Shown: positions 9,529 to 18,009 of the stretch, in pieces
Numbering within the stretch: the stretch's first letter is position 1
How the letters are laid out: the number at the start of each line of letters is the position of its first letter
Assembly (NCBI RefSeq): GCF_963422335.1
Contig: NZ_OY729424.1
Location: forward strand, 248,001 to 312,000
Reading direction: 5' to 3'
DNA length: 64,000 bases
DNA from: an uncultured Roseateles sp.
Lineage (GTDB): Bacteria > Pseudomonadota > Gammaproteobacteria > Burkholderiales > Burkholderiaceae_C
The notes under the pieces: model-generated
Seen by the model: the letters and a program-made list of their open reading frames with translations, nothing else
Database searches by the model: none
What the model was told of the DNA's origin: nothing
Position numbers and translations under genes: made by a program

Positions 9529-11991
9529 TCAGAACGTCAGGTTCAGGCTCGCGCCCAGGGTGCGCGGCTGGGCCATCACCACCCACTGCGGCCCGCCCAG
9601 CGGCACCAGCAGGCTGTTGGCCGAGACCTGTGCCCGTGCGTCGAACAGGTTGCGCGCGAACAAGGACAGGCTGATGCGCTTGAAGGCGATGCCGGCCTGC
9701 AGATCGGTCAGCGAGTAGGCCGGCACCTTGTAGTTGGGCACGGTGACGCTGCCGTCGAAGCCGGCATTGCGCTCGCCGACATAGCGCTGCGTCAGGCCGA
9801 CATAGGCCGGCTGCCCCAGCCAGGCAAAGCTGTAGTTGGCGCTCAGCGAAGCGGAGAACCGGGCGCTGCTGGGCAGCCGGGCTCCGGCGCTGGCGCCCAG
9901 GCCCGGGGCGTCTTCGCTGAGCTTGGCGTCGATCAAGGCGCCGCTGGCGGTCACGGTCAGATGCTCGCCGGGCCGGTAGCTCAGCGACAACTCGGCACCC
10001 TGTACCTTGGCCTTGCCGGCATTGGTGATGACCGAGATGCCATTGACGAGGTAGTACTGCTGCAGGTTGTCCCAGTCAATCCGATAGGCCGCGGCCTCCA
10101 GGGACAGCGTGCGGTCCAGCAGATCGGCCTTGTAGCCGAGTTCGTAGCTGGCCAGCGTGTCCGGCTGGAAGGTGGTCGATGCCAGCGGTGCCCCGCTGAC
10201 CGGATCGCGCGCCACCGCGTTCGGGCCGCCGGGCCGGTAGCCGGTGGCGCCGCGCACATAGACGCCGCTGGTCGGCGTCAGCGCGTAGCGGGCGGTCAAC
10301 AGCCAGGTCTTGCTGGTGTCGCTGGAGTCGGCCGCCAGCGAGGTCTTGCCGCCCACCAAGAGGCCATCGCCCTCCTGCTCAAAGTGCTGCTTGTTGCGGG
10401 CGATGCGCAGGCCGCCGGTGACCGACCAGGGGCCGGTCTTCCAGGTCAGGTCGCCGTAGGCGGCCAGCTCCTTGTAGTCGGCCGGCAGCGATGCGGTGGC
10501 CAGATCGGGACCAGCCGCTCCGCTGGGCAGACTGCTGGCCACCAGCTGGTGGTTGCCGGTCTGCTCATGGGCATAGAACAGGCCGCCCAGCCATTCCCAC
10601 TGCTTGTCGGCCTTGGAGGTGAAGCGGAATTCCTGCGTCAGCTTGCGATTGTCATTGACCAGCAGGGCCGAGGCCGAGCCGAGGTTCATGCCGAAGCCGG
10701 CGAGCAGCGGCAGATAGCCCGTGCTCAGGTCGTTCAAGGTACGGACGAACTGCTTTTGCTGCGCCGTGATCGAGTTCACGCGCATCCAGCCCAAGTCGTA
10801 CTCCAGATCGGCGGAGTAGAGGTTGACCTTGTTCGAGTACCCCTCCGCGGCGAACAGGCGGCGCCTCAGCTCGCCCTCGACGGGCTGGCCGGTCTTGTTG
10901 TCGTAGTCGACGAATTCCATGCCCTCACGGCGTATCTTCTGCGTCGTGGCGGTGAGCCGCACCTTGAATTGCCGGCTCGGGCTGATCAGCGCCGAGGCGC
11001 GCAGGCCGGTGGTGTCGCCGCGATCGGCGTCGGCGCGGGCGACCGGGCCGACAGCGTCCACATAGCCACCGGCACGGTCCTTGAAGGCCGAGACGCGCAG
11101 CCCGGCCACATCGTCTTTCAAGGGCACGTTGAGCACCGCGCTGGCCGTGCTGCTGATGCGGCCGTGGCGGGTGTCGGCGGCAGTCAGCGTGCCGGAGCCC
11201 GAGAACTCGCCCGTGTCGGGCTCATTGGTCACGTACTTCAGCAGGCCGCCCATCGCGCCGGCACCGTACAACGTGCCCTGCGGGCCACGCAACAGCTCGA
11301 TGTGGTTCAGGTCCAGCAGGGCCATGTCCAGCGCGAGCTGGGCCCCCTTGGCGAAGGCGGTGTTGGAGCCGACCGAGACATCATCGACATAGACGCCCAC
11401 GGTGGCGATGGTCTGGTTGCCGGTGGTCACGCCACGCATGCTGATGCTGCCGACGCCGGCGCTGCCAAAGCTGTTCAGATCGACGCCGGCCTCGTTGGAC
11501 AGATAGTCCTTCAGGCTCTTGGCGCCCGAGCGATTCAGCTCGTCGGCCGACAGGATATTGACCTGCATCGGCACCTCGCGCACCGGCTCGCGGCGGCGGC
11601 TGGCCGACACCACCACGGTGCCCAGCGCATGGGGACCGTCGTCGGCCTCGGCACGCTTGTCGGGCTTCGGGCCGGCATCGACATAGATCACCACCGCGCC
11701 CGAGGGGTCGCGCCGCACCTTCAGCGCGGTGCCGTCCAGCAGCAGGGTCAGAGCATCCTCGGCCGAGGCCAGGCGCTTGAGGCCCTTGCTGGCCAGGCCC
11801 TTCACGTCCTCGGTCTTGTAGATCAGCTGCGCGCCCGATTGCGCGGCATAGGCATCGAGCGCCGCCTTCATGTCGCCGGCGGCGATGTCGAAGCTGATCA
11901 CCTGGGTTTGCGCACTGGCGCAGAACACCAGGGCGCCCGCGGCACAGGCCGAGAGTCGGGGCAGGTTGCTGAAGCGTGTCATCAAAGTCAT
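9529..11991 (-). CDS. TonB-dependent receptor with N-terminal STN signalling domain
   Basis: This protein of about 820 residues has a signal peptide ending near an ASAQTQ segment and then an STN (secretin/TonB short) domain at about residues 30-100, which marks a transducer that reports to a FecR-type anti-sigma factor. A plug domain follows (with V-P-M-Q-V-N-I-L and S-M-R-G-V-T). The rest is a beta-barrel ending in a terminal phenylalanine (L-N-L-T-F), as expected for an outer-membrane protein. The start at 11991 is chosen because GGAG precedes it by 6 bases; an upstream ATG at 12027 lacks such a site. It is divergent from fecI/fecR-like genes and heads a run of peptidase and transporter genes, so its ligand is probably a peptide-like compound rather than a siderophore. 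Confidence 0.92.
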   Translation of the reverse strand: MTLMTRFSNLPRLSACAAGALVFCASAQTQVISFDIAAGDMKAALDAYAAQSGAQLIYKTEDVKGLASKGLKRLASAEDALTLLLDGTALKVRRDPSGAVVIYVDAGPKPDKRAEADDGPHALGTVVVSASRRREPVREVPMQVNILSADELNRSGAKSLKDYLSNEAGVDLNSFGSAGVGSISMRGVTTGNQTIATVGVYVDDVSVGSNTAFAKGAQLALDMALLDLNHIELLRGPQGTLYGAGAMGGLLKYVTNEPDTGEFSGSGTLTAADTRHGRISSTASAVLNVPLKDDVAGLRVSAFKDRAGGYVDAVGPVARADADRGDTTGLRASALISPSRQFKVRLTATTQKIRREGMEFVDYDNKTGQPVEGELRRRLFAAEGYSNKVNLYSADLEYDLGWMRVNSITAQQKQFVRTLNDLSTGYLPLLAGFGMNLGSASALLVNDNRKLTQEFRFTSKADKQWEWLGGLFYAHEQTGNHQLVASSLPSGAAGPDLATASLPADYKELAAYGDLTWKTGPWSVTGGLRIARNKQHFEQEGDGLLVGGKTSLAADSSDTSKTWLLTARYALTPTSGVYVRGATGYRPGGPNAVARDPVSGAPLASTTFQPDTLASYELGYKADLLDRTLSLEAAAYRIDWDNLQQYYLVNGISVITNAGKAKVQGAELSLSYRPGEHLTVTASGALIDAKLSEDAPGLGASAGARLPSSARFSASLSANYSFAWLGQPAYVGLTQRYVGERNAGFDGSVTVPNYKVPAYSLTDLQAGIAFKRISLSLFARNLFDARAQVSANSLLVPLGGPQWVVMAQPRTLGASLNLTF

Positions 11992-12215
11992 CGTCTTCTC
12001 CAGTATGGCGTGATTGCCTCTTGCCAACCAAGACGAGGCCGCCGCGGCATTCCGGTACGCGCCAGGGCCACACCGGGGGTAATCACCGACACGATTTCCG
12101 CGGCGCCGGCGATTTACGATGGTTGTTGCCGCGCGGATACCGGATTCTTCGCGGTCCTTCGTCTTCAGAGTTGGCGGGGTGTCTCCGCCAGCAGATCAAG
12201 AAGAAAGGTACCGGT
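11992..12215. promoter_or_regulatory. Divergent intergenic region between the TonB receptor and its sigma-factor gene
   Basis: This 224-base gap separates two divergently transcribed units and must hold both promoters. The receptor side should be recognised by the FecI-like sigma factor encoded next to it. I see a repeated CGATTT either side of a GC-rich core near 12100 but no confident -35/-10 pair. Confidence 0.4.
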
Positions 12216-12794
12216 GTGACGCAAGACGAGTTGAGCGCCTGGTTTGTCGATGAGGTCCTGCCCCTCGAGCCCGTGCTCGAGCGTTTTTTGCGCCGCAACT
12301 GGCGCGATGTGGACGAGATCGCCGACCTGCGCCAGGAGGTCTATGCCCGCGTGTTCGACGGCTGCGCCCACGGCCGGCCGGACTCGGCCCAGGCCTTTGT
12401 ACTGTCAACCGCCCGCAATCTGCTGATAGACCGCGCGCGCCGGGCGCAAATCGTCTCGATCGAAACCTATGCCGACATGGATGCCCTCACCCCCACGGTG
12501 GACCACCTGAGCCCCGAACGCCACAGCGCCGCACGCAGCGAGCTGCGCCTGCTGCAGGCGGCGCTGAACCTGCTGCCGTTGCGCTGCCGCGAGGTCATCG
12601 AGCTGCGCAAGATCGAGGGCCTGTCGCAGCGCGAGGTGGCCACGCGCATGGGCATCACCGAAGACACGGTCGAGCGCCAGGTCTCCAAGGGCGTGCGCGC
12701 CCTGGCGCTGGCCTTGCTGCAGACCGGCGCCGGATCGAAAGACGAGAAAAAGCCCGAGTCCACAGCACATCGGTCCGGGAGGGCATTGTCATGA
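12216..12794 (+). CDS. ECF RNA polymerase sigma factor, FecI-like
   Basis: This 192-residue sigma factor starts at a GTG preceded by AAAGG 7 bases upstream. The frame is open further upstream, but this start gives the usual FecI length. Region 2 shows the E-V-Y-A-R-V-F segment (D-L-R-Q-E-V-Y). Region 4 shows a helix-turn-helix (S-Q-R-E-V-A-T-R-M-G-I). It overlaps the FecR gene by ATGA, so the two are translationally coupled. It probably transcribes the divergent receptor operon when the receptor is occupied. Confidence 0.92.
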   Translation: MTQDELSAWFVDEVLPLEPVLERFLRRNWRDVDEIADLRQEVYARVFDGCAHGRPDSAQAFVLSTARNLLIDRARRAQIVSIETYADMDALTPTVDHLSPERHSAARSELRLLQAALNLLPLRCREVIELRKIEGLSQREVATRMGITEDTVERQVSKGVRALALALLQTGAGSKDEKKPESTAHRSGRALS

Positions 12795-13768
12795 CACCCA
12801 ACGATGTGATCGAAAGCCAGGCAGCCGACTGGCTGGCCCGCAAGGACGGCGAGCGCTGGACGCACGAGCAACAGCAGGCGCTGGACGACTGGCTGGCCGC
12901 CTCGACCCTGCACCGCGTCGCCTATCTGCGGCTGGACAGCGCCTGGCAGCGCGCCGACCGCCTGCGCGCGCTGCAGGCGGCCGAGCGCCCTCAGCCCCAG
13001 GTGCAGCAAGTGCCCCAGGTGCCCGCGGCCCTGCTCGCCCGCCCCTGGGCGCGCCGCTCGCTGGGCGGCCTGGCTTTGGCGCTGATGGCCTGGGTGCTGG
13101 TGGGCGACTTCAATCTGGGCAAGCCCGACACCGAGCGCTACGCCACCGCCGTGGGCAAGCGCGAAGCAGTCGCCCTGGCCGATGGCTCGCGGCTGACATT
13201 GAACACCGCCACCCAGGTGCGCACCGCGGTGACGGCGCAGGAACGCAAGGTTTGGCTCGACCAGGGCGAGGCCTTCTTCGACATCGCGCACGATGCCTCG
13301 CGGCCCTTTGTCGTCATCGTCGGCACGCAGCGGGTCACCGTGCTGGGCACCAAGTTCTCGCTGCGCCGCGATGGCGAACGGCTGCAGGTGGCGGTGCTGG
13401 AGGGCCGCGTCAAGGTGCAGTCCGATGGTGCCCAGGCCACTGTGCTGACGCGCGAGGACGCGGCCGTGGCCGACGCCCGCAATCTGCTGGTGACCAAGAA
13501 GACGCCGCAGCAGTTGCAGGCCTCGCTGAGCTGGCTGCAGGGCAAGCTGATCTTCGACCAGATCAGCCTGGCCGAAGCCGCCCAGCAGTTCAACCGCTAC
13601 AGCCACCAGCAGCTGGTCATCGCCGACCCGGCCGCGGCGCAGATACGCATCGGCGGCAGCTTCGACGCCGGCAATGTCGAAGCTTTCGCCCGGCTGCTGC
13701 ACGTGGGCTTCGGCCTGGAGGTGCAGCAACAGGGCGACGAGATCCGCGTCTCCAGCCCGGCCTCCTGA
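12791..13768 (+). CDS. FecR-like anti-sigma / sigma regulator
   Basis: This 325-residue protein has an N-terminal cytoplasmic sigma-binding part (DUF4880-like, with D-W-L-A at two points), one transmembrane helix at about residues 90-110, a periplasmic FecR domain (a G-x-R-E-x-V-x-L-x-D-G-S type strand near residue 120, F-F-D-I-A-H-D and V-L-G-T-K-F) and a C-terminal STN-like domain. It should relay the signal from the STN domain of the receptor encoded at 9529-11991 to the sigma factor encoded immediately before it. Confidence 0.92.
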   Translation: MTPNDVIESQAADWLARKDGERWTHEQQQALDDWLAASTLHRVAYLRLDSAWQRADRLRALQAAERPQPQVQQVPQVPAALLARPWARRSLGGLALALMAWVLVGDFNLGKPDTERYATAVGKREAVALADGSRLTLNTATQVRTAVTAQERKVWLDQGEAFFDIAHDASRPFVVIVGTQRVTVLGTKFSLRRDGERLQVAVLEGRVKVQSDGAQATVLTREDAAVADARNLLVTKKTPQQLQASLSWLQGKLIFDQISLAEAAQQFNRYSHQQLVIADPAAAQIRIGGSFDAGNVEAFARLLHVGFGLEVQQQGDEIRVSSPAS

Positions 13769-13793
13769 TCACTCCTCTTTCCTGAAGAATCCC

Positions 13794-14930
13794 ATGACAG
13801 TTGAATGCGACTTTCTCGTCATCGGTGCCGGCATTGCCGGCGCCTCGGCCGCGGCCCATCTGGCCCTCGAAGGCAAGGTGATCGCTCTCGAGGCTGAAGA
13901 CCAGCCCGGCTATCACACCACCGGCCGCTCGGCGGCGCTGTTCTCCGAGATGTATGGCAATGACACGATACGGGGCCTGACCCGGTCCAGCCGCGCCTTT
14001 CTGTTCGAGCCACCGGCCGGCTTTGCCGAGGCGCCGCTGGTCTCGCCACGGGCGACGATGTACTTTGCCCGCGCCGACCAGATGGCGGATCTGCACCGCT
14101 TCCGCGACAGCCCGGACGTGGCCGCGGCCACCGAACTGCTCACGGCCGAACAGGCACAGGCGCTGGTGCCGGTGTTCGCGCCCGGCTATCTGGCCGGCGC
14201 GGCAATCGAGCGCGGCTCGGCCGACATTGATGTGCATGGCCTGCACCAGGGCTTTCTGCGCCAGCTGCGCGCGCGCGGCGGGGCGCTGCAGCTGAAGGCC
14301 GGCGTGCAGACAATGAAGCGAAGCGGCGGGCGCTGGGTGGTGACGACGCCGGCCGGCGAGTTCAGCGCGCCGGTGGTCATCAATGCCGCCGGCGCCTGGG
14401 CCGATCAGGTGGCTGCGCTGGCCGGCGCGCGGCCGGTGGGGTTGAAGCCAAAGCGCCGCACCGCGCTGCTGATCGAGGTGCCCGAAGGCCTGGACGCCCA
14501 TGCCTGGCCGGCCGCCGTTGACATCGACGAGCAGTTCTATTTCAAGCCCGACGCCGGACTCCTGCTGCTGTCCCCGGCCGACGAGCATGACAGCCCCCCC
14601 TGCGATGCCCAGCCCGAGGAGCTGGACGTGGCCGAGGCAGTGGACCGCTTCGAGCAGGCCAGCGGCCGCAGCGTGCGGCGCGTCAAGCACCGCTGGGCGG
14701 GCCTGCGCGTGTTCGCCGCCGACCGCACGCCGGTGATCGGCTTCGACCCGGAGGTCGACGGCTTCTTCTGGCTGGCCGGCCCCGGCGGCTACGGCATCCA
14801 GACCGCACCGGCCCTGGGCCGGGTGACGGCCGCGCTGGCCCAGGGCCGCGAGCTGCCTGCCGATGTGGCGGCCCGGGGCGTGACGGTGGCCGCCCTGTCA
14901 CCCGGCCGGCCGGGCTTGACTCTGGAGTGA
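13794..14930 (+). CDS. FAD-dependent D-amino-acid dehydrogenase (D-arginine dehydrogenase DauA-like)
   Basis: This 378-residue flavoprotein opens with a dinucleotide-binding motif G-A-G-I-A-G (about residues 11-16). A G-Y-H-T-T-G-R-S-A segment follows at about residue 39, which matches the active-site region of Pseudomonas DauA; the C-terminal G-G-Y-G-I-Q-T motif is also DauA-like. From memory the similarity to DauA runs along the whole protein. The enzyme would oxidise D-amino acids to 2-keto acids. It lies 25 bases after the FecR gene in the same direction. The chosen ATG gives the normal family length; the frame is open upstream. Substrate range is inferred, and a glycine-oxidase-like activity is possible. 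Confidence 0.8.
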   Translation: MTVECDFLVIGAGIAGASAAAHLALEGKVIALEAEDQPGYHTTGRSAALFSEMYGNDTIRGLTRSSRAFLFEPPAGFAEAPLVSPRATMYFARADQMADLHRFRDSPDVAAATELLTAEQAQALVPVFAPGYLAGAAIERGSADIDVHGLHQGFLRQLRARGGALQLKAGVQTMKRSGGRWVVTTPAGEFSAPVVINAAGAWADQVAALAGARPVGLKPKRRTALLIEVPEGLDAHAWPAAVDIDEQFYFKPDAGLLLLSPADEHDSPPCDAQPEELDVAEAVDRFEQASGRSVRRVKHRWAGLRVFAADRTPVIGFDPEVDGFFWLAGPGGYGIQTAPALGRVTAALAQGRELPADVAARGVTVAALSPGRPGLTLE

Positions 14931-14972
14931 CTACAGGGATTTCAATGGGTGCCAGAAAGGTTGCACCCAACG

Positions 14973-17198
14973 ATGCCCCACGCTTCACACGACCACGCGC
15001 ATGACCACTGCTGCCATGGCGCGCCCGTTCCCCCGGTCACGCCGTCGGCACCCTTGCCCGACCTGCCAGCCAACACCCAGTTCAGCCTGCTGCGCATCGC
15101 CGCGATGGACTGCCCGACCGAAGAGGCCCTGCTGCGCAAGACGCTGACGCCGATGTCCGGTGTGCGGGCGCTGGACTTCGATCTGATGGCGCGCACGCTG
15201 CGTGTCGCCCATGAGCTGACCGACACGGCGCCGCTGCTGGCCGCCGTGGCCCGCGTCGGCATGCAGGCCGAGCTGCTGCAGCCCGGCGCCCCTGCGCCCG
15301 CGCTGGAGACCGGCCCCAGCGTGCCGGTCGCGCTGCGCTGGCGCATCGCCGCCGCCGGCCTGCTGGCCATCTCCAGCGAAGCCATTGCTTACATCAGCGG
15401 CAACGAGACCAGCCTGCCGGTGGCGCTGCTGGCGCTCGGCGCCGTCGCCCTGGCCGGCCTGCCGACCCTGCGCAAGGGTTTCATCGCGCTGCGCAGCCTG
15501 GCGCTGAACATCCATCTGCTGATGAGCCTGGCCGTGCTGGGCGCCCTGGCCCTGGGCCAGTGGCCCGAGGCGGCGATGGTGATCTGGCTGTTCGCCGTGG
15601 CCGAGATGCTGGAGGCGCTGAGCCTGGACCGGGCGCGCAACGCCATACGCAGCCTGGTCGCGCTGGCCCCGGCTCAGGCGATGGCCTTGCAGGCCGACGG
15701 CCAGTGGGCCGAGCAGGCCGTGGCCCAGTTGAACATCGGCGCCCGGCTGCGCGTGCGCCCCGGCGAGGCAGTCGCGCTGGACGGCCGGGTCGTTGCCGGC
15801 GCCTCCAGCGTCAACGAGTCCAGCATCACCGGCGAGAGCCTGCCGGTGCCCAAGGCGGTGGGCGATGCGGTGCTGGCCGGCACGGTCAACGAGCAGGGCC
15901 TGCTGGAGGTGGAGGTCACAGCCACGCAGCCCAACAGCCTGCTGGCCCGCATCGCTCAGTCGGTGCAACAGGCCCAGGGCCAGCGGGCGCCGAGCCAGCG
16001 CTTCGTCGATCGCTTCGCCGCCATCTACACGCCGGTGGTGGTGGTGTTTGCCCTGCTGCTGGCCGTGGTGCCGCCGCTGATGCTGGGCCAACCGTTCGCC
16101 GAATGGGTCTATCGCGCACTGGTCATGCTGGTCATTGCCTGCCCCTGCGCGCTGGTGCTCTCGACGCCGGTCACCGTCGTCAGCGGCCTGGCCGCGGCGG
16201 CCCGCAGGGGAATGTTGGTCAAGGGCGGGCTGTATCTGGAGCAGGGCCGGCAGATCAAGACCCTGGCACTGGACAAGACCGGCACCCTGACCGAGGGGAA
16301 ACCGCGGCTGATCGATCTGCTGCCGCTGGGCGATGTGACCAGCGACGAGGTGCTGCACCTGGCCGCCAGCCTCGATGCGCTGTCCAGCCACCCGGTGGCG
16401 ACCGCCATCGTCAACGCGCAGGCGGAACGTGCCCCGCAGCAGGCCCTAGCCGCGGTCATTGATTTCGAAGCCCTGCCCGGCCGCGGCGTGCGTGGCCGCA
16501 TCGATGGCGCGCTGCTGCAGCTGGGCAATCACCGCCTGCTCGAAGAGCTGGGCCTGTGCACGCCGGCCATCGAACAGCAGCTGCAGGGCCTGGAGGCCCA
16601 GGGCAAGACGGTGATGATCTTGAGCCGAGGGCACGACGTGCTGGGCCTGCTGGCCGTGGCCGACACCCTGCGCCCGCACAGCCGCGAGGCCATCGCCCAG
16701 CTGCAGGCCCTGGGCATCAGGACGGTGATGCTCAGCGGCGACAACCAGCGCACGGTCGATGCCGTCGCCGCCCAGCTGGGCCTGGACGACGCCCGCGGCC
16801 AGCTGCTGCCCGATGACAAGCTGCAGGCCATTGCCGGGTTCTCGGCGCAAGGCGTGGTCGCGATGGTCGGTGACGGCGTCAACGACGCGCCGGCCCTGGC
16901 CCGCGCCGACATCGGCATCGCCATGGGTGCGGCCGGCAGCGCCACCGCGCTGGAAACCGCCGATGTGGCGCTGATGCAGGACGATTTGCGCAAGCTGCCC
17001 GAGTTCATTGCCCTCTCACGCCGCACCGCCATGGTGCTGCGCCAGAACCTGGTGCTGGCCCTGGGGCTGAAGGCCGTGGTGTTCGTATTGAGCCTGATGG
17101 GCCTGGCGACGCTGTGGATGGCGGTGTTCGCCGATGCCGGCGCCAGCGTGCTGGTGGTGCTCAACGGCCTGCGGCTGTTGCGCGCAGGACGCACCTGA
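14973..17198 (+). CDS. Heavy-metal translocating P-type ATPase (Zn/Cd/Pb, ZntA/CadA-like)
   Basis: This 741-residue P1B-type ATPase has a histidine-rich N-terminus with paired cysteines (residues 1-15, likely metal-binding). A heavy-metal-associated domain follows with M-D-C-P-T-E-E (C47), the form typical of zinc/cadmium/lead pumps. Later come the membrane C-P-C motif (C390, C392), the phosphorylated aspartate D434 in D-K-T-G-T, and a G-D-G-V-N-D hinge. It exports divalent soft metals. The ATG at 14973 is chosen because it begins the His-rich tail; a GTG at 14949 would add eight residues. No regulator gene is adjacent. Confidence 0.92.
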   Translation: MPHASHDHAHDHCCHGAPVPPVTPSAPLPDLPANTQFSLLRIAAMDCPTEEALLRKTLTPMSGVRALDFDLMARTLRVAHELTDTAPLLAAVARVGMQAELLQPGAPAPALETGPSVPVALRWRIAAAGLLAISSEAIAYISGNETSLPVALLALGAVALAGLPTLRKGFIALRSLALNIHLLMSLAVLGALALGQWPEAAMVIWLFAVAEMLEALSLDRARNAIRSLVALAPAQAMALQADGQWAEQAVAQLNIGARLRVRPGEAVALDGRVVAGASSVNESSITGESLPVPKAVGDAVLAGTVNEQGLLEVEVTATQPNSLLARIAQSVQQAQGQRAPSQRFVDRFAAIYTPVVVVFALLLAVVPPLMLGQPFAEWVYRALVMLVIACPCALVLSTPVTVVSGLAAAARRGMLVKGGLYLEQGRQIKTLALDKTGTLTEGKPRLIDLLPLGDVTSDEVLHLAASLDALSSHPVATAIVNAQAERAPQQALAAVIDFEALPGRGVRGRIDGALLQLGNHRLLEELGLCTPAIEQQLQGLEAQGKTVMILSRGHDVLGLLAVADTLRPHSREAIAQLQALGIRTVMLSGDNQRTVDAVAAQLGLDDARGQLLPDDKLQAIAGFSAQGVVAMVGDGVNDAPALARADIGIAMGAAGSATALETADVALMQDDLRKLPEFIALSRRTAMVLRQNLVLALGLKAVVFVLSLMGLATLWMAVFADAGASVLVVLNGLRLLRAGRT

Positions 17199-17245
17199 GC
17201 ACGGGCCATCGGTTACCCTAGCCGGCTGACTTTGCCTGACCTCCC

Positions 17246-17980
17246 ATGACCTACTGCGTTGCCATGCGGCTTGATGAAGGCCTGCTGTTTGCCTCCGATT
17301 CGCGCACCAATGCCGGCGTGGACCATATCGCCACCTTCCGCAAGATGACGGTGTTCGAGCTGCCCGGCGAGCGGTTGATCGTGCTGCTCAACTCGGGCAA
17401 TCTGGCCACCACGCAAAGCGTCATCAGTCTGTTGCGCCAGCGCCTGCACGGCGAGGGCGAGCATCTGATGAATGTGCCCACCCTGTATGACGCGGCCGAA
17501 CTGGTGGGCCGCACGATCAAGGAGGTGCTGGCCCGCGACGCCGAGCCGACCCTGGGCCAGGGGGTCGATTTCGGCGGCCACTTCCTGCTCGGCGGGCAGA
17601 TCCAGGGCGAGCATTGCCGGCTGTTCCATGTCTATGCCGAGGGCAACTTCATCGAAGCGTCGAAAGACACGCCCTATTTCCAGATCGGCGAATCGAAGTA
17701 CGGCAAGCCCATCATCGACCGCGTCGTCCAGCACGACACATCGCTGGCCGAGGCCGCCAAGTGCACCCTGATCTCGTTCGATTCGACGATACGCAGCAAT
17801 CTGTCGGTGGGCCTGCCCATCGACATCCTGCTCTACCGCGCCGGCAGCTTTGCTGCCGCCCGGCCGCAGCGCATCACCGGTGACGACCCCTATTTCAACC
17901 GGCTGCGCCGCGGCTGGGGCGAGGGCCTGCGCAAGGTGTTTGCCAAGCTGCCCGAGGCCAAGTGGTTCGAGCAGGAGTAA
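17246..17980 (+). CDS. Proteasome-type hydrolase (Anbu / bacterial proteasome homologue)
   Basis: This 244-residue protein starts M-T-Y-C-V-A-M, so removal of Met exposes an N-terminal threonine, the proteasome-type nucleophile. It continues with L-D-E-G-L-L-F-A-S-D-S-R-T-N-A-G-V-D, which I recognise as the Anbu family (COG3484). Anbu proteins form ring or helical assemblies, and activity has been hard to demonstrate. They are often encoded beside an alpha-E domain protein, a circularly permuted ATP-grasp ligase and a transglutaminase-like protein, none of which appears here. It is flanked by a P-type ATPase and a convergent threonine dehydratase. Confidence 0.87.
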   Translation: MTYCVAMRLDEGLLFASDSRTNAGVDHIATFRKMTVFELPGERLIVLLNSGNLATTQSVISLLRQRLHGEGEHLMNVPTLYDAAELVGRTIKEVLARDAEPTLGQGVDFGGHFLLGGQIQGEHCRLFHVYAEGNFIEASKDTPYFQIGESKYGKPIIDRVVQHDTSLAEAAKCTLISFDSTIRSNLSVGLPIDILLYRAGSFAAARPQRITGDDPYFNRLRRGWGEGLRKVFAKLPEAKWFEQE

Positions 17981-18009
17981 AGCTGAGCCGATCTAGGCTG
18001 CGATCAGCT
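17981..18009. terminator. Inverted repeat across convergent stop codons
   Basis: AGCTGA (17981) pairs with TCAGCT (18004), enclosing a smaller AGCC/GGCT hairpin. It covers the end of the dehydratase gene just after the Anbu stop. It has no T tract, so a bidirectional terminator role is tentative. Confidence 0.35.

Noticed and set aside
6422..12219. Very long open frames on the plus strand opposite the peptidase, MFS and receptor genes (about 1100 and 920 codons)
   Set aside because: They are antisense to genes with clear catalytic motifs, have Gln/Arg/His-rich low-complexity composition and no recognisable domain. GC-rich coding DNA commonly leaves such shadow frames open.
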